Positions 17,380 to 27,785 of a stretch of 54,605 bases of DNA are shown in pieces. Under the pieces are notes generated by a model, which made no database searches, had not been told where the DNA came from, and saw nothing but the letters and a program-made list of their open reading frames with translations. A program made the position numbers and the translations under genes. Numbering within the stretch: the first letter of the stretch is position 1; each line of letters begins with the position of its first letter. Source of the DNA: Thermoplasmata archaeon (lineage in GTDB: Archaea; Thermoplasmatota; Thermoplasmata; Lutacidiplasmatales; UBA184); assembly GCA_021827405.1 (NCBI GenBank), contig JAKAVY010000009.1, positions 1 through 54,605 of the forward strand, given 5' to 3'.

Positions 17380-17505
17380 GGGGAGGAGGACACGGCCCGC
17401 CCTACAAAGACCGGCCGGTCCTGCCTTGGAGGGGCGAGAGAGTCCCGGGGGCGGCCCTATGGCGGGCGCCTCCGGGGGGCCCGGGGAACGCCAGGCTCCG
17501 GGGAG

Positions 17506-17578
<73 letters not shown>

Positions 17579-17602
17579 GGAGCGACCACGGGAACTGGAG
17601 GG

Positions 17603-17612
17603 GGATTAAAAG
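17603..17612 (-). promoter_or_regulatory. TATA-like box of tRNA-Phe
   Basis: CTTTTAATCC on the minus strand, centred about 30 bases before the tRNA 5' end, at the usual archaeal TATA distance. Confidence 0.5.
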
Positions 17613-17728
17613 AGGAGGGTCCCGCGCGGGCTCCCGGTCGCGGGAGTCCCGTGGCCTCCCCCGGACGCACGCGCGCTCGCGTTCAGCGCGTCCCGGGAGC
17701 TCTGCCACGGCGGCACACTGCCACGCCC

Positions 17729-17736
17729 TTTATCTG
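17729..17736 (+). promoter_or_regulatory. TATA box of topoisomerase I gene
   Basis: TTTATCTG is centred 27 bases before the GTG start, which implies a leaderless transcript. Confidence 0.55.
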
Positions 17737-17758
17737 ACCTACCGCGCTCTTTTCCTCC

Positions 17759-20221
17759 GTGCGAACGCTGGTCGTCACCGAGAAGTTCAACACCGCGCTG
17801 CGGATCGCCGTGGTGCTCTCCGACGGGAAGATGCAGCGCGAGCGCCGGGGCTCGGTGGCGCTCTTCCACTTCCTTCGGGACGACGGCGAGTTCACCGTCC
17901 TCGGGCTCCGGGGCCACATCGTGGAGCTCGACTACCCGGAGGAGCTGAGGAACTGGAACCTCACCACCCTTCCCCAGCTCATCGAGACCCCTCCCCAGCG
18001 CTCCGTGACCGAACCGACGATCGTGGCGATCCTGCAGGAGCTGGCCCCTCGCTACGACCGGGTGATCCTCGCCACGGACTGGGACCGGGAGGGCGAGGTC
18101 ATCGCGGCGGAGTGCCTGGAGATCCTTCACGAGGTGAACCCCCGCCTGACGGTCCGTCGCGCCCAGTACAGCGCTCTCACCCGCTCGGAGATCGAGACGG
18201 CCTTCTCGAACCTCAAGGAGCTCGACCGGAACCTGGCGAATGCCGGGGTCGCCCGGCAGAACGTGGACCTCATGTGGGGCGCCCTTCTGACCCGATACCT
18301 GACCTTGATCTCCCGCCAGGAGGAGGGGGGCCAGCGAAGCTCCCAGGGAGGAGGTTTCCTCTCCGTGGGCCGGGTACAGACCCCGACCCTGGCGCTCCTG
18401 GTGGAACGCGACCGCCAGATCCGGACCTTCGTCCCCCAGCCGTACTGGACGCTCTTCGCCGAAGCGGAGACAGGCGCGGTGCCGTTCCGGGCGGAGCACG
18501 GGCACGGTCGGTTCTTCGAGAAGGCCGAGATGGAGGTCGTCCTCGGGCGGCTGGAGGGGATCACCGAGGCCACGGTCCGGTCCTTCACGGAGGAGAAGGC
18601 CCCCCAGCGGCCGCCGGTCCCGTTCAGCACCACCCTTTTCGTGTCGGAGGCCACCAAGCTCGGGTTCGGGGCGGCCCAGGCCATGCGCGTGGCCGAGGAC
18701 CTCTACACGGAAGGGCTCATCAGTTATCCCAGGACGGACAACACCGTCTACCCGCCCAGCCTGCGGCTGCGCACCGTGCTGGAGACCCTGGCCAAGGGCC
18801 CGTTCGCCCGGGAGGCCGAGACCCTCCTCGCCCAGGAGAAGCTTCGGGCCACCCGGGGGCGCTCGGAGACCACGGACCATCCCCCCATCTACCCGACGGG
18901 CCTGGCCGACCCGAAGAAGCTCAGGGGAGACCGGGGCCAGATCTATGAACTGGTGGTCCGCCGTTTCCTGGCCACCGTGGCGCCCGACGCCCAGTACACG
19001 AAGCGGCAGGCCGAGCTCTCGCTCCGGGAGGAGCCCTTCCGGGCGGAGGGCTCTCACCTGGACGATCCCGGGTGGTACTCCTACTACCCGTACGCCACCC
19101 CCACCCGGGATGTGGAGCTCCCTCTCCTCGCCCCGGAAAAGGTCGTCCGGATCACCAAGGTGGGGGTCCAGGAGGACCAGACCCAGCCTCCCCGACGCTT
19201 CGGCCAGGGGTCCCTCATCCAGGAGATGGAGCGGTTGGGCCTGGGCACCAAGTCCACCCGGCATGACATCCTCCAGAAGCTCCTGGAACGCCACTACATC
19301 CAGGCCCGGGGGCTGGAGCCCACGGTGACCGGGGTGGCGGTCACCGATGCCTTGGAAGCGAACGCCGCCGTGGTCACCCGGCCGGACATGACGAGCCAGC
19401 TGGAACGGGACATGGATGCCATCGCGCAGGGGACGAAGACCCTGGACGAGGTGGTGGGGGAGTCCCGGGACATGCTTCGAGAGATCCATGGGGTCCTTCA
19501 GGGGAACGCCCGGGCCATCCACGACACGTTGACCACGGCGCTGGACCAGCAGCATTTCCTGGGGCCCTGCCCCCAGTGCGGCGGCGCGCTCCGGCTCATG
19601 CGCTCGCAGCGCGGGAGCCGATGGGTCCAGTGCGCCAACAACCCGAGCACCTGCACCGTAAGCTTCCCGCTCCCCTCGGCGGGGTTCCTGGAACCCCAGA
19701 AGGACCTTTGCCCCGCCTGCCGGGTGCCGCTGGTACGGATCACCTACCGCGGACAACGCCCGCAGGTCTACTGCGTGAACCCGGAATGTGAGGAGCACAA
19801 GAAGGCGTACCGGGTGGGGACCTGCCCGTCGTGCGGCTCTCCGCTCCACGTGCGCTATTCCCTGAAGGGGAACCGGTTCGTCGGCTGCACCGCCTACCCC
19901 CGTTGCCGGGTCACCTACCCCCTCCCCCAACGCGGGCACCTGGAACGGGACCATCCTCCCTGCGAGCTCTGCCGGGCGCCCGTGGTGACCGTGGTGGAGC
20001 GAGGGCGGCCGCCGTGGACGCTCTGCATCAACCCGGAGTGCCCCTCGAGGGCGAACGCCCCCAAGAAGGGACGAGCGAAGGCCCCCGTAGCGGCCCGGCC
20101 CAAGCGGCGGCCCAAGGCCCCCACCGAAGGGGTGGCCCCTACCGAGGGGACGGCCGCCCCTCCCGCCCCGGCCGGAGAGCGGCCGGTCAAGGCCCGGCCT
20201 CGCCGGGCGGTCAAGGCCTGA
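17759..20221 (+). CDS. topA: DNA topoisomerase I, type IA
   Basis: 820-residue type IA topoisomerase that relaxes negative supercoils by single-strand passage. The N-terminal Toprim domain includes VVTEKFNTALRIA and the metal-binding ATDWDREGEV. The catalytic core includes FLSVGRVQTPTLALL and the active tyrosine Y323 in LISYPRTDN. The C-terminus (about residue 603 on) has four Cys4 zinc fingers beginning CPQCGGAL, CPACRVPL, CPSCGSPL and CELCRAPV, then a Lys/Arg/Pro-rich tail. No reverse-gyrase helicase domain is present. The GTG start is set by the conserved first strand and by the TATA box. Confidence 0.95.
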   Translation: MRTLVVTEKFNTALRIAVVLSDGKMQRERRGSVALFHFLRDDGEFTVLGLRGHIVELDYPEELRNWNLTTLPQLIETPPQRSVTEPTIVAILQELAPRYDRVILATDWDREGEVIAAECLEILHEVNPRLTVRRAQYSALTRSEIETAFSNLKELDRNLANAGVARQNVDLMWGALLTRYLTLISRQEEGGQRSSQGGGFLSVGRVQTPTLALLVERDRQIRTFVPQPYWTLFAEAETGAVPFRAEHGHGRFFEKAEMEVVLGRLEGITEATVRSFTEEKAPQRPPVPFSTTLFVSEATKLGFGAAQAMRVAEDLYTEGLISYPRTDNTVYPPSLRLRTVLETLAKGPFAREAETLLAQEKLRATRGRSETTDHPPIYPTGLADPKKLRGDRGQIYELVVRRFLATVAPDAQYTKRQAELSLREEPFRAEGSHLDDPGWYSYYPYATPTRDVELPLLAPEKVVRITKVGVQEDQTQPPRRFGQGSLIQEMERLGLGTKSTRHDILQKLLERHYIQARGLEPTVTGVAVTDALEANAAVVTRPDMTSQLERDMDAIAQGTKTLDEVVGESRDMLREIHGVLQGNARAIHDTLTTALDQQHFLGPCPQCGGALRLMRSQRGSRWVQCANNPSTCTVSFPLPSAGFLEPQKDLCPACRVPLVRITYRGQRPQVYCVNPECEEHKKAYRVGTCPSCGSPLHVRYSLKGNRFVGCTAYPRCRVTYPLPQRGHLERDHPPCELCRAPVVTVVERGRPPWTLCINPECPSRANAPKKGRAKAPVAARPKRRPKAPTEGVAPTEGTAAPPAPAGERPVKARPRRAVKA

Positions 20222-20246
20222 ACCTCCCCGCTCAAGCCAGGCCTCC

Positions 20247-20271
20247 GGGGCCCGGTATGGAAGCGGGCCCC
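20247..20271 (+). terminator. GC-rich hairpin after topA
   Basis: GGGGCCCG and CGGGCCCC form an 8-base stem around a 9-base loop, 25 bases past the topA stop. There is no T-run behind it, so it may only be a structured 3' end. Confidence 0.3.
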
Positions 20272-20379
20272 GGCTCCCCGACGGCGGGGGGAGGGAGCGT
20301 CACGTTCAGGCCAGGGGCCCGGGGCCGGGGCCCCCCTCGCCCCTGACGGGCGCGGACCGGGCCGGCCAAGGATAGTCCG

Positions 20380-20385
20380 TAAATA
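20380..20385 (+). promoter_or_regulatory. TATA box before creatininase-family gene
   Basis: TAAATA lies 24 bases before the GTG start, implying a leaderless message for the creatininase-uvrA pair. Confidence 0.5.
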
Positions 20386-20405
20386 GGCCCGGGGCTCGTT
20401 GAGGC

Positions 20406-21143
20406 GTGCCTCCGCTTTCCCATCGGCTCTCCGAACTCGACTCCCGTAGCCTGGAACGGCTGCTCAAGCGCGACCCGCTCCTGATCCTCCCGGCAGGGGC
20501 CCTGGAGGCCCACGGGCCGCACTTGCCGCTCGGCGCTGACCTTCTCCAGGCGGAGGCGACGGCGGGGGCCTTGGCGGAACGGCTGGACGCCCTGGTGGCC
20601 CCGGGGCTCCCTTACGGGGTCTGCCCGGGCACTCGCCGCTTCCCCGGGAGCGTCTCCCGCTCCTTGGAGTCGCTCTCTCGGGAGGTCCGCGAGATCCTTG
20701 GGGAGTTCCACCGCCAGGGTTTCCGGCGGGCCCTCGTCCTCTCCGGGCACGGGGACCTTGGGCACATGTCCGCCCTTCGGGAGGGGGCTCGCCAGGCCGT
20801 GGAGGAACACCCCGGCCTCGCCGTGGCGGTCCTCTGCGACTACGAGTTCGTCTACGAGCTCCGGGGGACCCTCTCTCCCCCGGACGATGGTCATGGGGGC
20901 TTGCTGGAGACGTCCCGGGTCCTGGCGTTGGCCCCCGGACAGGTGGGCACGGAACGTCCTCGAGCCACGAGCCGGCACCCGCGCTCCCGGGTCGCCCCGC
21001 TCGACCCGGCGGAGTGGCCGGAAAGCGTGCAGGGAGACACGGCCCCCGCCTCGGCCGAGTTAGGCCGCACCATCCAAGCGCATGTGCTCGACCGGCTGGT
21101 CCTCATCGTCAAGGAGGCGCTCCCTCCCGCCGGGGGGGCCTGA
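20406..21143 (+). CDS. Creatininase-family amidohydrolase
   Basis: 245 residues. The metal-binding motifs are [20 protein letters not shown] (Glu, His, Asp), LSGHGDLGH where the family often has GNGGN, and [10 protein letters not shown] with the late Glu. Family members include creatinine amidohydrolase, ArfB-type formamide hydrolases of archaeal riboflavin/F420 synthesis and MftE peptidase. In an archaeon, a role in flavin/F420 synthesis deserves first thought, but nothing nearby supports one choice. Only two bases separate its stop from the uvrA GTG, so both are likely on one message. Confidence 0.8.
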   Translation: MPPLSHRLSELDSRSLERLLKRDPLLILPAGALEAHGPHLPLGADLLQAEATAGALAERLDALVAPGLPYGVCPGTRRFPGSVSRSLESLSREVREILGEFHRQGFRRALVLSGHGDLGHMSALREGARQAVEEHPGLAVAVLCDYEFVYELRGTLSPPDDGHGGLLETSRVLALAPGQVGTERPRATSRHPRSRVAPLDPAEWPESVQGDTAPASAELGRTIQAHVLDRLVLIVKEALPPAGGA

Positions 21144-21145
21144 CC

Positions 21146-24031
21146 GTGGCCGTCCCCGACCCCGGGGTCATCCGCATCCGCGGGGCCCGGCAGCACAACT
21201 TGAAGAACATCACCCTGGAGATCCCCCGACGCCGGTTCGTGGTGATCACGGGGGTGAGCGGTTCGGGGAAGAGCTCGCTGGCCTTCGATACCCTCTATGC
21301 GGAGGGGCAACGGCGCTACATCGAGAGCCTGTCGTCCTACGCGCGGCAGTTCCTGGGCCAGATGGACAAGCCCGAGGTCGATGCCATCGACGGGCTCTCC
21401 CCGGCCATCGCCATCCAGCAGCGGGCCGGGAGCCGCAACCCGCGATCGACGGTGGGGACGGTCACCGAGATCCACGATTACCTGAGGCTCCTGTTCGCCC
21501 GGATCGGGATCCCTCACTGTCCTCGCCATCAGGTGGAGATCACTCCCCAGGGAGTGGACCGCATCTCGGCCAGTGTGTTCGAGCGGTTCAAGGGGCAGCG
21601 GATCGACCTCCTCGCGAGCGTGGTCCGCGGGAAGAAGGGCGAGTACCGGGACCTCTTCGAGGACCTCCACCGACAGGGGTTCCGGAAGGTCCTGGTGGAT
21701 GGGGTGGAGACCCGGAGCGGGCCCTCGGCCCCCTCCCTGGTCAAGAACCGCAAGCACGACGTGGAGGTGGTGGTGGACTCTTTCGTCCTGGAGGACGAGG
21801 AGAGAAGCCGCCTGGCCGAGGGGATAGAGCTCTGCCAACGGCTGGCCAATGGCCTGGTGGGGATCCGGGGACCGGGGGGGGCCCGGGCGAGCTACTCGGC
21901 GGCCCGGGCGTGCCCGGTCTGTGGCTTCTCCCTGGCGGAGCTCGAGCCGCGGATGTTCTCCTTCAACGCCCCGTACGGCGCCTGCCCGGCGTGTTCCGGC
22001 ATCGGGGCCACGCTCCATGCCGACCCCGGGCTCATGATCGCCCACCCCGAACGCCCTCTCGCGGAGGGGGCGGTCACGGTGGGAGGGCTCTCCCCGGGGC
22101 CCGGTTCGGTGGGAAGGCTCGCCCGCCTCTTCGGCGTGGGCCCGACCTGGCCGTTCAAGAATTGGACCGAGGAGGCCCGGAAGGCGGCGCTCTATGGGGT
22201 CCCCCGGGCGCTCGCGAGCGCCCGGGGGTTCCTCCTGGACGAGGAATGGCTGCGCTCCGGGCTCACCGGCGTGCTGGAGCGCCGGTTCAAGACCACCCAG
22301 ACCCCGGGGATGAAGGACTATTACATGGACTTCATGACCTTCACCCCCTGCCGAGAGTGCGGAGGGAAGCGCCTCAAGCCAGAGATCCTGGCCGTGACGG
22401 TCTCCGAACGGTCCATCGCCGACGTGTCGGCCATGAGCGTGGAGGTCGGGCTCCGGTTCTTCCGCGGCCTGTCCCTGACGGACCGGGACCGGACCATCGT
22501 CGGCGAGGTGGTCCGGGAGATCGTGAACCGCCTGGGGTTCCTGGAGCGCGTGGGGCTCACCTACCTGACGCTGGACCGCGCCGCCGGGACCCTGTCGGGA
22601 GGAGAGGCCGAGCGCATCGCCCTCGCCACGCAGATCGGGAGCGGGCTGGTGGGCGTGCTCTACATCCTGGACGAGCCGTCCATCGGGCTCCATCCCCGCG
22701 ACCACGAGCGGCTCTTGACCACGCTGAAGTCCCTCCGGGACCTGGGGAACACGGTCATCGTGGTGGAGCATGACGAGGCGACGATGCGGGCCTCCGACTT
22801 CCTGGTGGACCTCGGGCCGGGGGCCGGGCGGAACGGGGGCCAGGTGCTCTTTGCGGGGCCGCCGGGGGACATCGGCCAGGCCCCAGGGTCGCTCACCGGT
22901 GACTATCTCATGGGACGCCGGTCGATCCCGCTACCCGACCGGCGCGAGACCGGCCGGGGAAGCGCCCTGGAGCTCCGGGGCGCGCGGGAGAACAACCTGA
23001 AGAACCTCACGGTCCGGATCCCCTTGGGCACGCTCACCTGCGTGAGCGGCGTCTCCGGCAGCGGGAAGAGCACGCTGGTGCAGGAGATCCTCTATCCGGC
23101 ACTGCGCCGCCACCTGGGACTGGGAGGGCCGCCGCCGGGGAAGCACGACGTCCTCCACGGGGTGGAGGAGATCGACCGGGTGTTGCTCATCGACCAATCC
23201 CCCATCGGGAGGACCCCCCGGTCGAACCCGGCGACCTACACCGGGCTCTTCACGCCCATCCGAGAGCTCTTCGCCCAGTTGCCCGAGGCCAAGGCGCGGG
23301 GGTTCGCCCCCGGGCGCTTCTCCTTCAACGTCTCGGGGGGCCGCTGCGAGGCCTGCGAGGGGGAGGGCATCCTGCGCTACGAGATGCACTTCCTGCCGGA
23401 TGTCTACGTGGCGTGCGAGAGCTGCCACGGGAAACGCTACAACGCCGAGACCCTCGCCGTCACGTTCCGGGGCAAGAGCATAGCGGACGTGCTCGACCTG
23501 ACCGTGGACGAGGCGGCGGAGTTCTTCCAGAACCACCGACGGATCCACGCCCGGCTCCAGCTCCTCTCGGACGTGGGACTGGGCTACGTGAAGCTGGGCC
23601 AGAGCGCCACCACCCTGTCCGGGGGCGAGGCGCAGCGCATCAAGATCGCCTTCGAACTGAGCAAGACCCCGACCGGGCGGACCCTCTATCTTTTGGACGA
23701 GCCGACCACGGGGCTGCACTTCGAGGACGTCCGGCGGCTCCTGGAAGTGCTCTTCCGGCTCCGCCAGGGCGGGAACACCGTGGTGGTGATCGAGCACAAC
23801 CTGGACGTGCTGAAGTGCGCGGACTGGCTCATCGACCTGGGCCCGGAGGGCGGAGACCGGGGCGGAGAGGTGGTCGCCACCGGGACCCCGGAGGACGTGG
23901 CCCGCGAGCCCGCGAGCCACACCGGGCGCTTCCTGGCCCCCCTCCTGGGGACCGGGAGGGCCCCGGGGGTCCGTTCCCGGGGCTCGCGCCCGCCCAGCAC
24001 CCCGCCCCCCCGATTGGCCGCCTCCGCCTAG
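21146..24031 (+). CDS. uvrA: Excinuclease ABC subunit UvrA
   Basis: 961 residues, the damage-sensing ABC ATPase of nucleotide excision repair. Two ATPase modules carry Walker [11 protein letters not shown] and [10 protein letters not shown], signature loops LSGGEAERI and LSGGEAQRI, and Walker [12 protein letters not shown] and [11 protein letters not shown]. Zinc sites are CPVC...CPAC near residue 255 and CEAC...CESC near 735. The GTG at 21146 puts the conserved [14 protein letters not shown] at the N-terminus. Family alignment supports this over the longer open frame, which runs back into the upstream gene. uvrC lies 2 kb away; no uvrB is in the window. The system is generally bacterial in origin. 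Confidence 0.97.
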   Translation: MAVPDPGVIRIRGARQHNLKNITLEIPRRRFVVITGVSGSGKSSLAFDTLYAEGQRRYIESLSSYARQFLGQMDKPEVDAIDGLSPAIAIQQRAGSRNPRSTVGTVTEIHDYLRLLFARIGIPHCPRHQVEITPQGVDRISASVFERFKGQRIDLLASVVRGKKGEYRDLFEDLHRQGFRKVLVDGVETRSGPSAPSLVKNRKHDVEVVVDSFVLEDEERSRLAEGIELCQRLANGLVGIRGPGGARASYSAARACPVCGFSLAELEPRMFSFNAPYGACPACSGIGATLHADPGLMIAHPERPLAEGAVTVGGLSPGPGSVGRLARLFGVGPTWPFKNWTEEARKAALYGVPRALASARGFLLDEEWLRSGLTGVLERRFKTTQTPGMKDYYMDFMTFTPCRECGGKRLKPEILAVTVSERSIADVSAMSVEVGLRFFRGLSLTDRDRTIVGEVVREIVNRLGFLERVGLTYLTLDRAAGTLSGGEAERIALATQIGSGLVGVLYILDEPSIGLHPRDHERLLTTLKSLRDLGNTVIVVEHDEATMRASDFLVDLGPGAGRNGGQVLFAGPPGDIGQAPGSLTGDYLMGRRSIPLPDRRETGRGSALELRGARENNLKNLTVRIPLGTLTCVSGVSGSGKSTLVQEILYPALRRHLGLGGPPPGKHDVLHGVEEIDRVLLIDQSPIGRTPRSNPATYTGLFTPIRELFAQLPEAKARGFAPGRFSFNVSGGRCEACEGEGILRYEMHFLPDVYVACESCHGKRYNAETLAVTFRGKSIADVLDLTVDEAAEFFQNHRRIHARLQLLSDVGLGYVKLGQSATTLSGGEAQRIKIAFELSKTPTGRTLYLLDEPTTGLHFEDVRRLLEVLFRLRQGGNTVVVIEHNLDVLKCADWLIDLGPEGGDRGGEVVATGTPEDVAREPASHTGRFLAPLLGTGRAPGVRSRGSRPPSTPPPRLAASA

Positions 24032-24067
24032 GGCGGGTCGGCCGCGTCCCGGCCGGGGAAGCCCGGT

Positions 24068-24907
24068 TCAGGTGAACTGTTCCCGGCTGAAGAGCAGGTA
24101 CCCCACCACCGTGGTCACGACGAAGTAGATGACCATGATGAGGACGGCCTCCGGGACGCTGGCGACGTAGTTCGTCACCCCGAAACTCGTGCTGGTGGTC
24201 GGGTACGGGTTCGCAAAGATGTTGCCGATCACGGGGCTCGCGTAGGAGAGCAAAAACCATGGCTCGATCTTCACCAGGCTTTCCACCAGGTCCTGGGCGA
24301 TTCCGAACCCAAAGAGGAAGAGCACCGCCACCACGAGGATGGCGTAGGCGCTGGTCTTGAAGAGGGAGCTGAACAGGAACGTGGTCCCGAGGAGGGCCGC
24401 CAGGTAGACCAGGGCCAGGAGGAGGGAGGCCCCCAGCTGCCAAGGGAAGGCGTTCATCCCGAAGTAATAGATGCCGTTGAGCAACAGGATCGCCAGGTAG
24501 AGCACCACGGCGGTGACCGAGGCCAGGTAGGCGGCCAGGAGCTTCCCCTGGTAGATGGTCCCCCGCTTGAGGGGGAGCCCCATGAGGAAGTAACCGGTCT
24601 TGTGCTGGAACTCACCGGCGATGGCGTCCCCCCCGTAGATGATCCCGGCGAAGACGATGAGCACCACGACCCCTCCGCCCCAGAAGGAGCCGTAGAACGC
24701 GGCCGGGGACGAGACGAGGCCCCCCCGATAGTGGGCGACCACCACGGTCAGGATGACCCCGATGGCCAAGGTCAGGGCCGTCATCAACAGGAAGCGGCGG
24801 GACCGGAGGTAGTCCCTAAGCTGGAAGCGCATGAGCCGGAAGGCCTGATGCTCATCGGAGGGCAGGGCACCGGCCCCGCTGGGGGCCACTTCCCCCGGGG
24901 CGACCAT
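24068..24907 (-). CDS. ABC-2 type transporter permease
   Basis: 279 residues with a charged cytoplasmic N-terminus (FQLRDYLRSRRFLLM) and about six membrane helices, ending in a short tail. The segment between helices 2 and 3 (AGEFQHKTGYFLMGLPLKRG) is typical of ABC-2/NosY-like permeases, where it contacts the ATPase. It starts six bases after the ATPase stop, so the two form an operon and one exporter. The cargo cannot be inferred. Confidence 0.88.
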   Translation of the reverse strand: MVAPGEVAPSGAGALPSDEHQAFRLMRFQLRDYLRSRRFLLMTALTLAIGVILTVVVAHYRGGLVSSPAAFYGSFWGGGVVVLIVFAGIIYGGDAIAGEFQHKTGYFLMGLPLKRGTIYQGKLLAAYLASVTAVVLYLAILLLNGIYYFGMNAFPWQLGASLLLALVYLAALLGTTFLFSSLFKTSAYAILVVAVLFLFGFGIAQDLVESLVKIEPWFLLSYASPVIGNIFANPYPTTSTSFGVTNYVASVPEAVLIMVIYFVVTTVVGYLLFSREQFT

Positions 24908-24913
24908 CCTCCC

Positions 24914-25861
24914 TCAATCCCCCCGCGAGATCTGCTGCATGTAGACGTCCTCGAGCGCCCCGGCGGACTCCTTGAAACTGACGAGGCCCAGCTTGAGGGC
25001 CACCAGTCCCTCGAGGATCTGCGCCTGGTCTTCCGGCCCGGGGGGTACCGCCAAACGGACCCGCTTCGGGTCCAGGAGCTCCACGGCCTTCACCCCCGGG
25101 AGGTGGGGGATGGCCTGGTTCACCACGCTCGGGTCCAAGGGCCGGGCGAAGACCGCGTCGACCTGGGCGTTTCCCCCGTTGAAACGGGCCGTGACGTTGG
25201 TCAGGGTATCGTAGAAGAGCAGCTTGCCCCGGTCGATGAGCGCCACCTCGTCGCAGACCTCGGTGACCTCGCTGAGGATGTGGCTGCTCATGAAAATGAG
25301 GCGGCCGTGCTTGCGCTGCTCGCGGACGATGGCGCGGACCTCGGCCATCCCCCGGGGATCGAGGCCGGTAGAAGGCTCATCCAGGATGAGCACCTCCGGG
25401 TCATGGACGAGAGTGGACGCGATCTGGATGCGCTGCTTCATCCCCTTGGAGAAGCGCCCCACCTTCTGATGGGCCCATTCGCTCATCTTCACCTCCTCCA
25501 AGGCGGTCCGGATCCGTCGCGGCTGCTCGCCTCGGGGGACCCCCCGGAGCTCGGCGACCATCTCCAAGGCCTCCGTGGGGCTCAAGGAGGGATAGATCTC
25601 CGGCGACTCGATGAGGACCCCGGCGTGGGAGAGCGCCCGCTTCCGGTCCTGGCGCACGGAGAGGCCGTTGATGAACGCCTCCCCCCGGCTGGGGAAGATC
25701 ATGTCCGTCAACATCTTCAGCGTGGTGGTCTTGCCCGCGCCGTTCGGGCCGAGGAACCCCACGCACTTCGCCCCCTCGATCTTGAGGTCCAGGCCCTGGA
25801 CGGCGACGAACGCGCCGAAGTTCTTCCCCAGGCCCGAGGTCGCGAGGGAGGGGCCGCTCAT
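24914..25861 (-). CDS. ABC transporter ATP-binding protein
   Basis: 315 residues from the ATG at 25861. Walker A is GPNGAGKTTTLK, the signature region is FSKGMKQRIQIASTLVHDPEVLILDEPSTGLDP (Walker B within), and the H-loop is FMSSHILSEV. A C-terminal domain of about 90 residues follows, as in exporters of the DrrA/CcmA/NatA group. It partners the permease directly downstream. A GTG nine codons upstream is possible but adds only Pro/Gly residues. Confidence 0.92.
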   Translation of the reverse strand: MSGPSLATSGLGKNFGAFVAVQGLDLKIEGAKCVGFLGPNGAGKTTTLKMLTDMIFPSRGEAFINGLSVRQDRKRALSHAGVLIESPEIYPSLSPTEALEMVAELRGVPRGEQPRRIRTALEEVKMSEWAHQKVGRFSKGMKQRIQIASTLVHDPEVLILDEPSTGLDPRGMAEVRAIVREQRKHGRLIFMSSHILSEVTEVCDEVALIDRGKLLFYDTLTNVTARFNGGNAQVDAVFARPLDPSVVNQAIPHLPGVKAVELLDPKRVRLAVPPGPEDQAQILEGLVALKLGLVSFKESAGALEDVYMQQISRGD

Positions 25862-25956
25862 CGGCCCCCCAGGCCCCGGGGCCGGCACCGCTCCTGGGCG
25901 GCCGGGCGAAGCCAGCGGGAAGGTTCGTACATCCGGGACCGCCAGGCCGAAACTTT

Positions 25957-25966
25957 CGTCGGTTAT
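25957..25966. promoter_or_regulatory. TATA-like element between ABC exporter and uvrC
   Basis: The run TCGGTTATAA reads as a TATA element in either direction. It is about 95 bases from the ABC ATPase start and 110 from uvrC, so a leader would exist either way. Assignment is uncertain. Confidence 0.35.
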
Positions 25967-26074
25967 AAGTCTCTAAGCAATGCCACGTGAAGGCTTGGGC
26001 CCCCCGGCATCAGCCCTCGGGCCTCCTGTCGCGAGGACGGCAAGCGGTATTCACGGGCGGTTCCTCCTCCCCCC

Positions 26075-27748
26075 GTGACCGACACCGCCCTTCCTTCCGG
26101 ACCGGCCGCCGGTCCTTCCGACCTCCCGGCGGGCCCCACCGGGCCGGGGGTCTACCTGTTCCGAGGGCCGCGGGGCGAGGCCCTGTACGTGGGAAAGGCC
26201 CGGAGCCTTCGACACCGGGTCCTCGACCATCTCCGGCTCCAGACCGACCGCGACGGCTACATCACGACCCGGTCCCGCCAGCTGGAGTTCCTTCCCACCC
26301 GGAACGAGCGGGAGGCGCTGCTCCTGGAGGCCACCTTGATCAGGCGGCTGCGTCCCCGCTACAACGTCCTGCTCAAGGACGACAAGAGCTTCCCGTACCT
26401 TTCCCTCACGGCCGGGGAACGCTTCCCCCGGATCCTGCTGTTGCGGCGTCCCCCACGCCGCGGCGAGGCCATCCTCTTCGGGCCCTATCGTAGCGCCGTG
26501 GAGGCGCGGCAGCTCGCCCGGGTCCTTTCCGAGAGCTTCCAGCTCCGACGGTGTCGTACCCTTCCCCGCCGGGCCTGTCTGTACTACCACCTGAGGACCT
26601 GTTCCGCTCCCTGCATCGGGGCGATCTCCCCGGAAGCCTACCGGGAACGGGTCCAGCGCGCCCAGGAGGTACTGGAAGGAAAGCCGACGGAGGCCCTGGA
26701 GGACCTGCGCCGGATGATGCGGGAGGCCTCGGTCAGCCAGGATTTTGAACGCGCCGCGGTCCTCCGGGACGCCTTAGGCGCGCTTAGGGACCTGGAAGAG
26801 CGGCAACGGGTCGTGGACCTCGGGACCGAACGGGTGGATGCCCTGGCGCTCGCCCTTCCGACCCGTCCGGGAGTCCTCCGGGCCGCCGTGGGGGTGATCA
26901 AGGTCCGGGAGGGGAACGTGGTGGGAGGGGAGCCCTATCTCCTTACCCTACCGGCAGAGGACACCCCCGCACCGGGGGAGCTTCTCTCCACCTTCCTCCT
27001 TCAGTACTACGGGGAGGCCCGGGACCTCCCCCAACGGGTCTATCTCCCGGGGGACCTCGCGGGCGTGGAGGGGGCGAGGGAGGCGCTCTCCGACCTCCGG
27101 GGGCTTCGGGTCGACGTGGCGCAGGCCGGGCGGCGCCGCTCCCTCGTGGAACTCGCCGAACGGATGGCCCGGGCACACCTGGACGCCCGCGCCGGGCCCC
27201 CGACCCCCGGCCCCGTTCTCGAGGCCTTGAGGAACCGGCTGGGGCTCCCGCGGGTCCCCCACCGGATCGAAGGGGTGGACATCTCCCTCTTCCAAGGCTC
27301 TCAAGCCGTGGGCTCGTTGGTGGTCTTCGTGGATGGGGCTCCCGCCAAGGACGAGTATCGGCGCTACCGGATCCAGAGCGTGGAGGGGACGAACGACTTT
27401 GCCATGGTGTACGAAGTGGTCCACCGACGTTACCGCCGGCGCCTTCAGGAGGGGCGGCCGCTTCCCGACCTGCTCCTCATCGACGGCGGGGCCGGCCAGG
27501 TCGCCTCCGCCCTCCGGGCCCTGGGGGAACTGGGGATCGGGGACCTCCCGCTGGTGGGGCTGGCGAAGCAACGGGAGGAGCTGTACCGGCCCCGGCTCCA
27601 CGACCCCTTAAGACCGGACCGGAACGCGCCGGACCTCCTCCTGCTGCGGCATGTCCGCGACGAGGCGCATCGCTTCGCGGTAGGGTATCACCGGACCCGG
27701 CGTCGCATGGCCCTCCGCTCCGAGGAGGCCGCCGTTTCGACCCCTTGA
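26075..27748 (+). CDS. uvrC: Excinuclease ABC subunit UvrC, lacking C-terminal HhH domain
   Basis: 557 residues from a GTG. The N-terminal GIY-YIG nuclease (GVYLFRGPRGEALYVGKARSL) makes the 3' incision. A Cys-containing linker (RRACLYYHLRTCSAPC), a UVR motif (about 205-240) that contacts UvrB, and the RNase H-like domain (GVDISLFQGSQAVGSLVVF and LLIDGGAGQVASAL) for the 5' incision follow. The protein ends soon after YHRTRRRMALRSE. The tandem helix-hairpin-helix region that normally follows is absent and the next gene starts 37 bases later. It belongs with UvrA; UvrB must be elsewhere. Confidence 0.95.
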   Translation: MTDTALPSGPAAGPSDLPAGPTGPGVYLFRGPRGEALYVGKARSLRHRVLDHLRLQTDRDGYITTRSRQLEFLPTRNEREALLLEATLIRRLRPRYNVLLKDDKSFPYLSLTAGERFPRILLLRRPPRRGEAILFGPYRSAVEARQLARVLSESFQLRRCRTLPRRACLYYHLRTCSAPCIGAISPEAYRERVQRAQEVLEGKPTEALEDLRRMMREASVSQDFERAAVLRDALGALRDLEERQRVVDLGTERVDALALALPTRPGVLRAAVGVIKVREGNVVGGEPYLLTLPAEDTPAPGELLSTFLLQYYGEARDLPQRVYLPGDLAGVEGAREALSDLRGLRVDVAQAGRRRSLVELAERMARAHLDARAGPPTPGPVLEALRNRLGLPRVPHRIEGVDISLFQGSQAVGSLVVFVDGAPAKDEYRRYRIQSVEGTNDFAMVYEVVHRRYRRRLQEGRPLPDLLLIDGGAGQVASALRALGELGIGDLPLVGLAKQREELYRPRLHDPLRPDRNAPDLLLLRHVRDEAHRFAVGYHRTRRRMALRSEEAAVSTP

Positions 27749-27758
27749 GCGAAGGGCC

Positions 27759-27764
27759 TTAAAC
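27759..27764 (+). promoter_or_regulatory. TATA-like box of PPC-domain gene
   Basis: TTAAAC sits 25 bases before the GTG start, consistent with a leaderless message. Confidence 0.45.
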
Positions 27765-27785
27765 CGGGTCCGTTCCCCCCGGGCC

